A DNA stretch of 64,000 bases from Chrysaora quinquecirrha (Eukaryota; Cnidaria; Scyphozoa; Semaeostomeae; Pelagiidae), in NCBI GenBank assembly GCA_014526335.1, contig JACTAT010000218.1, positions 62,001 through 126,000 on the forward strand. The letters are read 5' to 3'. The notes beneath the pieces are model-generated. The model did no database searches. It was not told the DNA's origin and saw nothing but the letters and a program-made list of their open reading frames with translations. The position numbers were made by a program, and so were the translations under genes. How positions within the stretch are numbered: position 1 is the first letter of the stretch; each line of letters opens with the position of its first letter. This document shows, in pieces, positions 10,637 to 21,573 of the stretch.

Positions 10637-11949
10637 GCGTTTTTTCCAAATCAAAGTAACAGTATGTGCATAGGGATTACAGAACACATTCTTACAGAAT
10701 CCCAGTAAAGTAGTCTATGGAGTTTCACATAGCATTCCCCATTCTGCTTGGTAAGTCTTTCTGCTTCTGTTTTATTTTTTGCTTGGGTATACGCTGCTGA
10801 TTGCCTTAACACATTAGTTTTGAAGCGGCATAAATATTGTGTTGTGCAGCACAACAAGCAAGAAATAGCTCCTTTCTCCTGGTTGTCTTCAGAAGAGAAA
10901 CACTCTGTGCAATGGTATATATAGCACAATAGTAGGTCATTCATGTTAAGAAAGACTATCACAGGCTAGCCAACAACCACCATCTCCCCTTTATAAAAGA
11001 AAAATCTTCAGTGAAAAGTTGTAATTGGAAAACTCAATACTTAATATTCATGAAAGTAATCAACATTTTTGCAATGCATTTACAAGCCATTGATACAGAG
11101 TCATATTTGGAATTTCACCATGTTTGGAATGGCGTGAAGATGAACTGCAGTAAAATGTTTAATAAGGTTATCATCAAATTGAACAATCTGCGTCTCTACA
11201 TGCAACTATAGAACTGGATCATTGTCAGCTCAACTTCAGTTTCATTGTTTTCATTGATTCGCCGTTTCATCATTCGAGTCTTCTGACAAGATCCTTACGT
11301 CTGGATTCAGCCTCCGTGTTGCCTCCTACGTTAACCACATACTTAATGCTAGTCTAAATCTCTCAATTTATTGCTGTTGCATTTGGATTGATCCTCATTT
11401 AATTCTCAACAGTTGCAATTTTCATAGTCATGGCATTGATGATATTTGAATTTTCAGCTTGAAGGTCTTCCATCATCTGCTTCGTTTTAGTCATAACGTT
11501 CTTCCTAAACATCATGGAAATGATGAAATCTGCTGATGCTAATTTGTGATGAACGCCTGCAGCAGCCACCTTAGTATTGTTATCAAATTTGTCAGAGAAC
11601 TGAGTCACTGTCCGGATGTTTTAACAGGCTCATAGCTGATCTTAAGTGCTCGTACTGATTTGGCTCAGACTGTTATTTTGGCTCAGACTGATTTGGCTCA
11701 TTCTTTGTAAGGTTCCTTAGCTTCAAAGAATTCTCGACTTCCTTGATACTCTCTTCCAGCTGTCCATGCTTGACTATCAATGAAAATATTGAAGTAAACA
11801 AGAAGGTCGGAAATTTGCTCTTCTGAATATACCCACATATTTATCTGGGACCCAGTTATGGTTTAGAACATCATATGAAAAATGGTACTCATACTTTCAT
11901 TTAAGTCTTAAACAAATTAATTCTGAGACTCTTTAGGAGCTACTTTTTT
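10637..11949. other. No gene recognised
   Basis: Only unassigned reading frames. The minus-strand frame 10962-10651 has clustered cysteines (CTECF...CLLCC) but no nameable domain. The minus-strand frame 11608-11399 looks coding (Met/Lys/Asn-rich, helical) but I cannot place it. TTTGGCTCAGACTG is repeated near 11660-11695. Confidence 0.3.
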
Positions 11950-12510
11950 CTTTACTCCTCTAGCTCATCTACTTCAAGTAGAAACACCACTTTTAGATCA
12001 AGCTGAATCCTGTCCCTGTTTCTTGAACAGAGAACAGATAAAACAATAGGCTGCATCCTTGCTTGTGCTGTATTCAAGGTGTGGATGCTCACTATACCAA
12101 TTTCCACTGAAATGTCATTGCTGTTCCACAGGGATGTCATCATTTTGTGGAAATCTTTGTAATCTTGGTTGGTGCGGACCTTTGCTTATCAGGTATTTCT
12201 TTTCATTTTCACTCAATGTTACACTTCTTAGTCCCAGATCTCAGTCTCGCAGTGTTTTTAGCTTGCTAACTTCAGTCAAATCACCTACGGCATCTTCCTG
12301 TTGCTGAAGAGCATTCTCAGATGAGTTAAAAGGATTGTGGCATTGGCTTTGATCTTTTTCCCGAATTCAGCACTCTGAAGCAAAAAATCTCTTGAGTTCA
12401 CATTTTCTGATGTTTTAACTTGCATTGACAAAGCGGATGCTTTTTCCAAATCATTGACAGAATATGCAAGTGCGCCAGCACACATCAGCCAGGTGTCATT
12501 GGTTGTGAAA
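11950..12510 (-). pseudogene. Second hAT/ZMYM-type fragment (TTF zinc finger)
   Basis: On the minus strand from about 12310 to 11990, one frame reads TLSENEKKYLISKGPHQPR, then RFPQNDD, a TGA, then WYSEHPHLEYSTSKDAAYCF followed by ICSLF. This is the TTF-type zinc finger that opens ZMYM1/hAT transposases, where Cys-x2-Cys follows the WLEYS-like block. A further open stretch (12510-12285), preceded by a possible acceptor, encodes WLMCAGALAYSVNDLEKAS..., whose relation to the finger is unclear. The catalytic domain is not visible downstream. It is a different lineage from the hAT copy at 4112-6498, judging by the sequence around the finger. Confidence 0.6.
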
Positions 12511-13103
12511 TCATCCTGTCAAACATCCAACAATGTAATATATGATATGATTAAAAATAAAACGTAAAGTGCTTGAATATATGTAAATAAGCAGGTCGAT
12601 AAACTGATTCCAGGAGTGCAAAAATTTAAAAGCCTAATCCATGGAAGAAGGAAACAAATTAACAAATTTCCAATTAGGGAAGAAATATGGATTGATCTGA
12701 GAAAGAACTTAATGTAACATATAATGGAACTCGAGGCCAGAGAGGGTGCATAATATAAGGTACGTGGGGCCTGTATGGGTGAGATTTTTTACAGCTATTT
12801 GCGGAAATCCATCATATGAGTGAATGAGAAGAGAGTGGCTTTCTGAAAATCATACCTCTGGTACATCTGCTGTTTTGGTCCCTCCACTTCTACGTTAATC
12901 TCCTCCTCCATCTTTTCTTCTTCCTAACAAATTGAAAGTCAAGAACTGAATTCAAAAACTATTTACCCTATTGCCCACATGAGGGCTTTTATTCAGCAAA
13001 AATTTTCTCCAGCTTTTCTCACATAGAGAAATTGGTTTATAAGAAACTGTAAGAAACTTTCAGAGGGCTGATCCAAGTTTCTAATGAAAGAACATAACAT
13101 ATG
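12511..13103. other. No gene recognised
   Basis: AT-rich sequence with no supported coding exon, repeat or RNA gene. Confidence 0.35.
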
Positions 13104-13371
13104 CTACAATCCTCGCCGAAACTCTTGACACATGTTACCAAAAATTGGAACGCCAACAAATGGCTGACAGTCCCAGCTCCCCCTCCCCCCAATCCAATGT
13201 TGTTACAGTTTGTAAAGTGCCAGGAGTTATAATTATCAATTCCCAACATTGAATTTGGGGGAAGGGGGGTGTGATGCTAGAAAAGCGACATTGAAAGGAA
13301 AGTGAGCAGCTTTTTCTCCAAAAGTCTTGAAATTTTCTGCTTGTGTCAACAGGATTCGGCGAGGATTGTAG
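13104..13371. mobile_element. 268-bp MITE with CTACAATCCTCGCCGAA termini
   Basis: The left end CTACAATCCTCGCCGAA (13104-13120) is matched exactly by the inverted right end (to 13371), and similarity continues inward through a TTGACACA block. The centre has CTCCCCCTCCCCCCAAT...CAATGTTG and, inverted, CAACATTGAATTTGGGGG. There is no coding capacity. No target duplication is obvious. The central C-rich/G-rich arms resemble the core of the Rep-associated modules although the outer termini differ. Confidence 0.75.
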
Positions 13372-13521
13372 TTAGGCTTAGCCACTGCAGTCTACGGTGA
13401 TTAAACAATAATTTTTCTTTGCCTGATGACGTGAGGGTGCACTTGTAGATCAGAAACAAAAGCATTAGAAACAAACTACAGCATTTACTGGAGAGCATAT
13501 ATAAATAACTGCTCTAAAGCT

Positions 13522-13923
13522 TTGATGTACAAATCCTATAAGAATCAAATAGCTTATGAAAAATATCTAGACCTTATCCGGACTAGAAGACATAGAAGAA
13601 TACTATCCAAACTAAGATTAAGTGACCACTGCCTTGCCATTGAAAAAGGTAGGCACTCTAAACCGCCTGTTGATAGACATGAGAGATTCTGCAAATATTG
13701 CAAAAATTTTGTAGATGATGAAATACACTTTATCTCAGTTTGTAACGAATACAGTTTTGAAAGAGAAAATTTCTCAAACCAAATTTATAGTCTTTGCCCA
13801 AACTTAACAAATATCCCTTCTACAGATCAACAGTTTATATATTTAATGACAAATGAAAATGAAGCCTTTTTAGAACATTTCAGTGCCTTTCTGTATGATA
13901 TTTACATTAAACGAACAACTTAA
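13522..13923 (+). pseudogene. 3' end of a non-LTR retrotransposon ORF2
   Basis: An open frame of 133 codons encodes the C-terminal tail of a LINE reverse-transcriptase polyprotein: LSKLRLSDHCLAIEKGRH, then a Cys-rich knuckle RFCKYCKNFVDDEIHFISVC, then a short terminal helix. The reverse transcriptase and endonuclease domains are missing, as expected for a 5'-truncated insertion. It is followed at about 14040-14070 by two TTGTATCTTTTA-like repeats that could be the element's simple-repeat tail. The clade (L2, CR1 or another) cannot be fixed from this part. Confidence 0.65.
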
Positions 13924-13929
13924 GATAAG

Positions 13930-15700
13930 GAAGATCTTTACTAATAAACTCTGCCTATAATAACAATAGTTTTGCTTTATATCTATCAATTATTGGTTAA
14001 TTGAACTGCTTACTTTAGTTTAATTTCTTTTTTAACTTGTTGTATCTTTTATATTTTGTATCTTTTATTAACTTTTTGACCATGTATCTAATGATATAGT
14101 GTCTTATAAGAAAAAAAGATCACGTGTTTATCTAGGCAGTTTCGGTCGAGTGGGCATGACTGTTTCTGCAGTTGTATGGTTCAATGGTGGCATTTGTTGG
14201 ATCCGTTGAAACTTTTTTGTTATGTGGCGAGATACTGCTCGCAATTTAAGGTAGACAGCTGTAGCTATTTTTCAAGTTTTTTTTCTTGAATAGTTTTTGG
14301 AGCCTGTTTTTCTTAAGCAAATTTTTCTTCACTATGCTGAGGAATCTTTTAGTCACATTCGACAAGCATTCTTCAAAATTATAATAGTACTCAAATTCTG
14401 TTTCTTTGTCATCTTAACATAATGAAACTCGAATTGTGAAACAGAAATGAGTATCTATATAAAAAAACCTGTACAAAGGCTATTAATGACAATTGAGGAA
14501 ATCATATCTATGTTAATTTCTCTTGTTATCCTCTGAAAAAACTAGAAAATTATTAAAGAGGGGTCCAATTATTCAGGAAAAAAAAAAAAGGGACCTGCCT
14601 ACTCAGGACCCACAATTGTGAAATAATAATATAAGAAGCACTCACCTAGTCTTTACCTATTAGACTCAGCTTGTTTTTTTGAATCCTGGTTAAAATTTGA
14701 ATAACTGGTGTTCTCATTTCGTTCTGACATGTGCCCATGAATGTCAAGAAAGGGGTTTGTCCCCTTTACATTTATTACATACACAGCATTTCATAACTGA
14801 GAAGGCGCTTCACTAATTAACAACTTTATGTCTGTATAGGATGAGTTGGTAGTTATAAATAGAAAGATACTTCTCAGTTCTTTTCCATGGCATATTTAAA
14901 GTAGCCTGACATCTGCTAAATGATTGGTTGAGGAAAACAAGGGGTTCTAATTTGGGGAAAAGGTTATAATGCTGAAATAATTTTTACGAGCAAGAAAATA
15001 GTATTGATCTAATTTATGTTTGAATTTGATGAAATTACTTTTGTATAAACATTAACGAGTTTGTTGTTCAAACTCATGCCAGCTGTCATAAATTTAGAAC
15101 AACCTCTTCGATTGTTTTCATTATATGCATTTGAATTGTGATTGAAGTAAATGAGTAAAATCATTGATAGTTTGTGCATAGAGAATAGAAATTCCTATCT
15201 TTTGTTACAACATTCCAGATTCCTATCTATGTATCTAGCTAGGTATATTTCATCCAGTTTGCTGAAAACCCCTATATAATGTTTTTATTCTTCAAACATA
15301 AAGCAAAGAGTAAGAAAACAAAAGCAGGCAGGATACCCTCAGTAAGTACCCTTACATTACAGAGCATTTTCTGAAAATGCCTCTGACATTTTTCAAAATT
15401 GCTCAGAAAAGAAAAAAATTTGATATTTTACATTCTTCAATCTGAAGTTCAATTATTCACTGCCGCAAATTGCGCAAGTCTACCTTTTCTGGTAGAGATG
15501 TCTTTGGGTTTTACAATGCCTTTGTAACACAGAACATTTGGGGGCATTTCTCATTTCTCGTATCTCATTTTACCCAAGGGTGTCGCTGGTGCACCCCCTT
15601 GGAATCATGATCAGCAAGCTTGAATTATTATAACACCGTCAAAAAACGGGGTTATGTCAATTGATGACCATTTTGCTGCTGGACTATGTGCGAAATTCTT
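13930..15700. other. No gene recognised
   Basis: AT-rich, with one A11 run at 14579 and no supported coding or repeat feature beyond the possible LINE tail near 14040-14070. Confidence 0.4.
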
Positions 15701-15713
15701 GACAATTCTCTGG

Positions 15714-16166
15714 TTAACCCAAAAATTTTGTCATTTCCAATTTTGGCAATTTTGCATGAACCTTCAGAGAAGATCCTACCTTTGCTTCACCCACTTTCTT
15801 CTTAGATTCGTCAACAGATCTCCCTATTGTCTTATCCATACCCAAAACCTTTTCCAGGGAAAGCAAAGCTACTTTCATCTCTGACTTTATTAATGCTACA
15901 TCTTGAATTTCTTTCAACAATATAGCTTCTCTTTCTTCCATATCAGCAACCTCTTCAGACAACCAATCCAAAATTTTCTGGGTCAAGAGATTCTAAAACG
16001 CCAAGTTGATCCATCAAACTACTTTTCATCTGAAAAGATAGCTCCTGATCTTCTTCATATTTCTTCTGATCAATTAACCCTTTCCCTGATTTCAACAAAT
16101 GCGTCACAAAATGTCGGTTTCGTGTCCTCTTCTTTTGTTTCTTTGTCAACTCTGCCATCATTTTGA
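15714..16166 (-). pseudogene. BEL/Pao-like gag N-terminal remnant
   Basis: Two overlapping minus-strand frames (16161-15955 and 15986-15714) join by a frameshift. The first is basic and helical (MMAELTKKQKKRTRNRHF...). The second is a coiled-coil stretch ending in KLPKLEMTKF, which resembles the start of the DUF1759 gag region in BEL/Pao retroelements. No LTR, protease or polymerase was found nearby. The identification rests on that short terminal motif plus overall character, so it is tentative. Confidence 0.45.
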
Positions 16167-16169
16167 ATC

Positions 16170-17588
16170 TGTTTAATCAATATATTTCTAAAATTTCAAG
16201 TTGTATCAAATCTACCTATCAGTTTCAAACTCTATCCAACCAATTTTTTCCAGTGAATCCTATCTAGGTTGATTCTACCCAAACAGCTCTATCCGGTTTG
16301 GTGGACAACTATGTGAAATCTCTTCACTTTTATCTCTTCTCCACCAAAAGAAAAAGACAATTCTGTCGGACTATATCTATGTTAATCAATCTACCATATA
16401 ATTCTATCATTAGAGAATTCCAAATCCTCCTGCTAATTCCTTTCATAGGGGAGAACCTCACAGCTCAGCACACAGGAAGCCATTCACACGCAAATCCGTT
16501 GTGTCACTCTAAATTGCAGCACAGAGGGGTCACATGCTTTCGGAGCAGGGTCAAATTGCTCAATTGCCAAACTGCCCAGTAATTTCCCCAGTGAAACTGT
16601 GCTTTTCAGCATGCAATCATCAACATAATTTTACTTACCTGTGTGGTTTTTCCAGTTCATTCTGTTTTCTAAAAATCTTGGTTCTCCAAAAATTGTGGTT
16701 GGTGGTTCAAGCAAAAGTCATGTCAGCTACATGCATTGTCATAGATTATGAAGTCTGGTTCTAACAAATGAGAAGTTAGGTTCAATTAAATGCAAAGTAC
16801 AAAAATTACAGTATTTTTATGTCTTCTCACAGTTAAATCTACAATACTGCGAGCTTGCTAAGATTGGAGTCCAGCCATTATATGGATAAATGTGTTCAAT
16901 ACAAACCATGGAATAATACCAATCATTTTATAAATCAAACTAGCTTAAATTTCCACCAATCAGATTGATTCAATTTGTCAAACTGACGAATCAGAACGCA
17001 GAATTTGAAAAATAGGTTTTATTTAAACTGGTTTAACTTGCAGTGTGAAAGCACTGAAGCAGTATGAGATAAATGTTCATCGCGCTTGCGCCATGCCATG
17101 TGAAATACATTATGGTTTCAAAGGAGTCAGGCTCGCACAAATACGCAATATATACATATATTTCTATATATGACTTCTATTTTTACTTTTATCAGAATTT
17201 ATTACAAAAACAGCAAAATTAGTAAAATCATTTTAAGATGCTACTTTCTTACAGCAACAATGTGTTCAATCAGCACTACATCAGGTAAAAAACAATTAAA
17301 AGGTCTTATATCACAAGACTTGTGAAACATGTGGGTGCTTGACTTTGGAATAACCTCCTAGAATCATTAAAACAAGTATCTAATGATAAGGCTTTTAGGA
17401 AGAATTTTAAGAAATAGAAAGCTGCTAATAACAGGGGAAAAATGACCAGGGAACATAGATAAAAAATTATTTCCTTTTTCAAAATATTAGAAAATGTCAT
17501 GTTATAACCTTATAATTATAAATTATCCTTTACTGATTTTGATCTTGAAGTTATTTTCAACCCATGTTTTTTTACCTTTATTAGTGAA
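16170..17588. other. No gene recognised
   Basis: AT-rich sequence. No motif-bearing reading frame, array or inverted repeat was seen up to the TSD at 17589. Confidence 0.4.
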
Positions 17589-17594
17589 CAGGAG

Positions 17595-18183
17595 AGTAGG
17601 TTGCAAAGCAGTGGCCAGACCCCAGTGATGCGGGCCTCAGCGCAGTGACGTCATCAGTGACGTCATCAGATCCCGCTATAGTGTGACGGTTTTTATGAAT
17701 ATATTATGCTCGTTTTTCCAACCTCAAGACTCCAGTGACGTCATCAGGTTGCGCTATAGTGCGACGGTTTAATCTAGCGCGATGGTTTCTCCAACCTCAA
17801 GAGTTCTTACAATCCTTGCGTGAAACCGCTAGCCTCGTTTCCGATTTAACAGTCTTTGCAATCGGTTTGACAAAACAACGCAGTATAAACAGCTGGTAGT
17901 AAGTGGTGGTTTTGAAAAAAACCGTTTTGTTTGCAGGAGATGCGAGAAGACTCAGGGAGAAGAAATATTTATCTTAATTTGGAAGGACCCATCTCTAAGG
18001 ATCAAGTCCATAACTTTCAACCATTCTCCATCCTCTGGGTTGCATGCCACCTCGTCATCTTCTTCAGGGCAGTTATGGCAACATCCCTGATAGGGCAACA
18101 AGGCCCAGCAACTCTGGCATTCAAAAATCTGGACTTGGTCTTCTTTGATGTCCATATTCCATAAAAAGAAAATATATAAAAAC
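17595..18183. repeat. Left terminal inverted repeat, 589 bp
   Basis: Almost perfectly inverted at 21574-22162. It contains several TGACGTCA (CRE-like) palindromes near 17647-17668 and 17736, the motif GCGCTATAGTG, and the minus-strand zinc-ribbon ORF 18155-17952. The few differences between arms show little divergence, so the insertion or last gene conversion is recent. Confidence 0.9.
17952..18155 (-). CDS. TIR-borne small zinc-ribbon protein, left copy
   Basis: 67 codons on the minus strand. The protein has four or five clustered cysteines (ECQSCWALLPYQGCCHNCPE) followed by an acidic middle and a hydrophobic tail, consistent with a small zinc ribbon. The right TIR carries the same ORF with only a couple of substitutions (E/K and K/Q), so it exists twice per element, both copies reading away from the element's interior. 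The plus-strand frame over it (17931-18164) is its shadow. Function unknown; retention of the frame in both arms may only reflect the youth of the TIRs. Confidence 0.5.
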   Translation of the reverse strand: MDIKEDQVQIFECQSCWALLPYQGCCHNCPEEDDEVACNPEDGEWLKVMDLILRDGSFQIKINISSP

Positions 18184-18184
18184 T

Positions 18185-20100
18185 ATATAGGATCAGCTAA
18201 GGTTCAGCTAAATATATAGGATCAGCTAAGGATCAGTAAGGATCAGCTAAGGATCAGTAAGGATTAGTTAAGGATCAGTAATGATCAGCTAAGGATCAGT
18301 AAGGATCAGCTAAGGATCAGTAAGGATCAGCTAAGGATCAGTAATGATCAACAAGGAATAGCTAAGGATCAGTAAGGATCAGCAAGGATTAGCTAAGGAT
18401 CAGAAGTGATTAGTGAAAGATCAACAAGGATTAGCTAAGGATCAGTAAGGGTCAGCTAAGGATCAGTAAGGATCAGTAATGATAAGCAAGGATCAGTAAT
18501 GATCAGCAAGGATTAGCTAAGGATCAGTAAGGATTAGCTAAGGATCAGTAATGATTAGTTAAGGATCAGTAATGATTAGTGAGGATCAGGTAATCATTAG
18601 TTAAGGATCAGTAATGATTAGTGAGGATCAGGTAATCATTAGTTAAGGATCAGTAAGGATCAGTGAGGATCAGCAAGGATCAGTAATGATCAGCAAGGAT
18701 TAGGTTAGGATCAGTAAGGATTAGTTAAGGATTAACTAAGGATCAGTAAGGATTAGCTCATGATTGTTGAGGATTGAGTAATGATTAACTATGGATTAGG
18801 TATGATCAGCAAGGATCAGTAAGGATTAACAAGGATTAGCTAAGGATCAGTAAGCATTAGCTAATGATTATTGAGGATTAGCTAAGGATTTTTCAGGATC
18901 AGTAAGGATTAGCTAAGGATCAGGTAATGTTTAGTTAAGGATCAGCAAGGATCAGTAATGATCAGTAAGGATTAGCTCAGGATCAGTAATGATTAAGCAA
19001 TGATTAGTTTAGGATCAGTAGTGATTAGTGAAAGATCAGTAAGGATTAGCTAAGGATCATTAAGGATCAGCTCAGGATGAGCAAAGATCAGTAATGATCA
19101 GTAAAGATTAGCTAAGGATCAGCAAGGATCAGTAACGATCAGCAAGGATCAGTAATGATCAGTAAGGATTAGCTCAGGATCAGTAATGATTAATGAGGAT
19201 CAGGTAATCATTAGTTAAGGATCAGTAATGATTAGTGAGGATCAGGTAATCATTAGCTAAGGATCAGTAAGGATCAGCTAAGGATGAGTGAGGATCAGGG
19301 CGAGGATCAGTAATGATTAGTTAAGGATCGGTAAGGATCAGTAAGGATCAGTGAGGATCAGCAATGATCAGTAATGATCAGTAACGATTAGCTAAAGATC
19401 AGTAAGGATCAGCTAAGGATGAGTGAGGATCATGGCGAGGATCAGTAATGATTAGTTAAGGATCGGTAAGGATCAGTAAGGATCAGTGAGCATCAGCAAG
19501 GATCAGTAATGATCAGTAACGATTAGCTAAGGATCAGTAAGGATCAGCTAAGGATGAGTGAGGATGAGGGCGAGGATCAGTAATGATTAGTTAAGGATCG
19601 GTAAGGATCAGTAAGGATCAGTGAGCATCAGCAAGGATCAGTAATGATCAGTAACGATTAGCTAAGGATCAGTAAGGATCAGCTAAGGATGAGTGAGGAT
19701 CAGGTAATGATTAGTGAGGATCAGTAAGGATTAGGTTAGGATCAGGTAATGATTAGTTAAGGATCAATAATGATTAGTGAGGATCGGTAATGATTAGTGA
19801 GGATCAGGTAATCATTAGTTAAGGATCAGTAATGATTAGTGAGGATCAGGTAATTATTAGTTAAGGATCAGTAAGGATTAGGTTAGGATCAATAAGGATT
19901 AGCTAGGGATCAGTAAGGATCAGCAAGGATCAGTAATGATCAGTAACGATTAGCTAAGGATCAGTAAGGATCAGCTAAGGATGAGTGAGGATCAGTAATG
20001 ATTAGTGAGGATCAGGTAATCATTAGTTAAGGATCAGTAATGATTAGTGAGGATCAGGTAATGATTAGTTAAGGATCAGTAAGGATTAACAATGGATTAG
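18185..20100. repeat. GATCAG satellite, about 1.9 kb
   Basis: Roughly 180 tandem units of 10-11 bases with consensus AGGATCAG(C/T)(A)A; variants carry GATTAG and GATGAG. A higher-order repeat of 135 bases occurs three times in succession (starts at 19281, 19416 and 19551, then a shortened form at 19686). The array occupies the region directly inside the left TIR. Confidence 0.9.
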
Positions 20101-20255
20101 GTATGGTCTGACTGGAAACATCCTTCCTGCGCAAGTCAGAATTCCTTTCCCACATCATATTGAATGGAGGAACCAATCTATAAATTCAAGCGAGTTTATG
20201 CTCTAGGACTCAGGTGTTTAAGTGGTAGTCGACAATTATAAGCAAACAGCTAATC

Positions 20256-20762
20256 ATGAATCAGTATAAATGTGATCATTGTGAATTCTCTTCCAAGTTT
20301 AAAAGTAATGTTAAGCGACATGAAGAAGAGATGCATGAGGAGAGTAGTGAAGAGTCTGACTCAGATGGTGATGAGATAGAAGCTGAAAGTGACCATGATG
20401 ATGATGAAACTGTCATCACTGAGGAGGATCTTCCTTTAGGGAATGTATGGCCTTCAATGCGTAGGGAAGTTGATAGAGATGAAAACATACTGCAAGTCTT
20501 CAGGCGTAAATTTTTATATAATAGAAGTTTTGAAAATGATGCTGTTGTGACTGCAGTCATAGCAACCATGCGAAAAGCACAGAAGGAAGATGGTATGGAT
20601 ATGCAAGAGGCCTTAGATTATGCTATTGAAAAAAGAAAATATCTCATCATACGTCAAGCAAAGAATGATGAAGAAGAGGAAGCTAGTAATTCTGAGGATG
20701 CTGGTGTGAAAGAAGTTGAATATGTTCGTACTCAATCATTCCCATACTTTGGAAATAATTAG
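20256..20762 (+). CDS. C2H2 zinc-finger protein with acidic linker
   Basis: An intact 168-codon frame. Residues 5-27 form one classical C2H2 finger (YKCDHCEFSSKFKSNVKRHE...H: Cys-x2-Cys-x12-His-x4-His). Residues 28-60 are extremely acidic (SEESDSDGDEIEAESDHDDDE). The remaining part is helical and ends QSFPYFGNN. It lies between the satellite and the leader region, on the plus strand. The Polinton POLB at 30554 also starts with a single C2H2-like finger, so such fingers recur in this family. A DNA-binding or regulatory role for the element is plausible but not shown. The shadow frame on the minus strand is ignored. Confidence 0.65.
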   Translation: MNQYKCDHCEFSSKFKSNVKRHEEEMHEESSEESDSDGDEIEAESDHDDDETVITEEDLPLGNVWPSMRREVDRDENILQVFRRKFLYNRSFENDAVVTAVIATMRKAQKEDGMDMQEALDYAIEKRKYLIIRQAKNDEEEEASNSEDAGVKEVEYVRTQSFPYFGNN

Positions 20763-20879
20763 AAATAGCTTTACCTAAAAAATGTTTAGAAATTATTCTT
20801 CATTAGTTGTCTGTTAGAAATATAACGTTGTTTCTGTGTGAACATTCTTTGAAAACGATGCTATAAATAAATTGCTATT

Positions 20880-21430
20880 ATCTATAGAGTATATAGGCAA
20901 TGAACTTCTAGAAAGTTCTTGAAACTTCTGGAAACTTCTAGAAAGTTCTGAAAACTTCTGGAAACTTCTAGAAAGTTCTGGAAACTTCTGAAAACAAGAG
21001 TTTTAACCAATCAAATCGCTGTAAGTTGGAAACATAATCAGATCTAGTCTTCTTCAGAAAGTTTTTCGATAACGACAAGTCACGTGACGAGAATTTTATC
21101 GTGGGAAAAATTAAAATTGGCATCACGTCAGCAAATGTAAACACTCTTAGAAAATTTCTAGGAATTGTGGTAAGTATCTTTCACTTTTCCCTACTCTTTC
21201 TCAGAAAAAGTGTTAGAAATGTAGTTTTCTTGTAATTTTAACTTATAATAACTATTTCTTGCTTATTTAAGGATGTTTCATTTTTATTTGTTTTAGCTAT
21301 AACTTATTCTAAAAGCTGTGAAACTTACGAAGTTTCGAGACCCGGTCGGGCCTAGAATCTCTCACTTCAATTCTTCGTTTCAATTCTTTCAACGAAATTC
21401 TCAATTTAATTTCTTATTAAAACTTGACCC
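20880..21430 (+). promoter_or_regulatory. Leader/promoter-like region shared with the large Polinton
   Basis: Begins with short GAAACTTCTAGAAAGTTCT direct repeats (about 20905-20995, heat-shock-element-like TTCTAGAA blocks). It continues with AACCAATCA (CCAAT-like), TCACGTGAC (E-box) and a CACGTCAGCAAA block, then GTAAGTATC, a likely splice donor. The same ordered blocks occur at 41400-42245. Shared order, conserved donor and CCAAT boxes suggest a promoter with a first intron. No start site can be fixed. Confidence 0.5.
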
Positions 21431-21573
21431 TTTTCTTTTCATTCCCATGAGGATTTTATAAATTTTGATTTAAAAGACAAAAAGTTTATGTAGATGGTTT
21501 ATATCGCTTATCGGTTCATTTCGTTTTAATTTCTTACAATCCATGGGGTGTTTTGAATAGTTCAGACTTGTAG

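Noticed and set aside
17931..18164. 77-aa plus-strand ORF in the left TIR (and its mirror at 21826-21593)
   Set aside because: It is antisense to the Cys-rich ORF; the Cys-rich frame has a more protein-like composition and a plausible leader, so the other is treated as a shadow.
18185..20100. CRISPR-like array
   Set aside because: Units are 10-11 bases, contiguous and without unique spacers; the setting is eukaryotic. It is a satellite.
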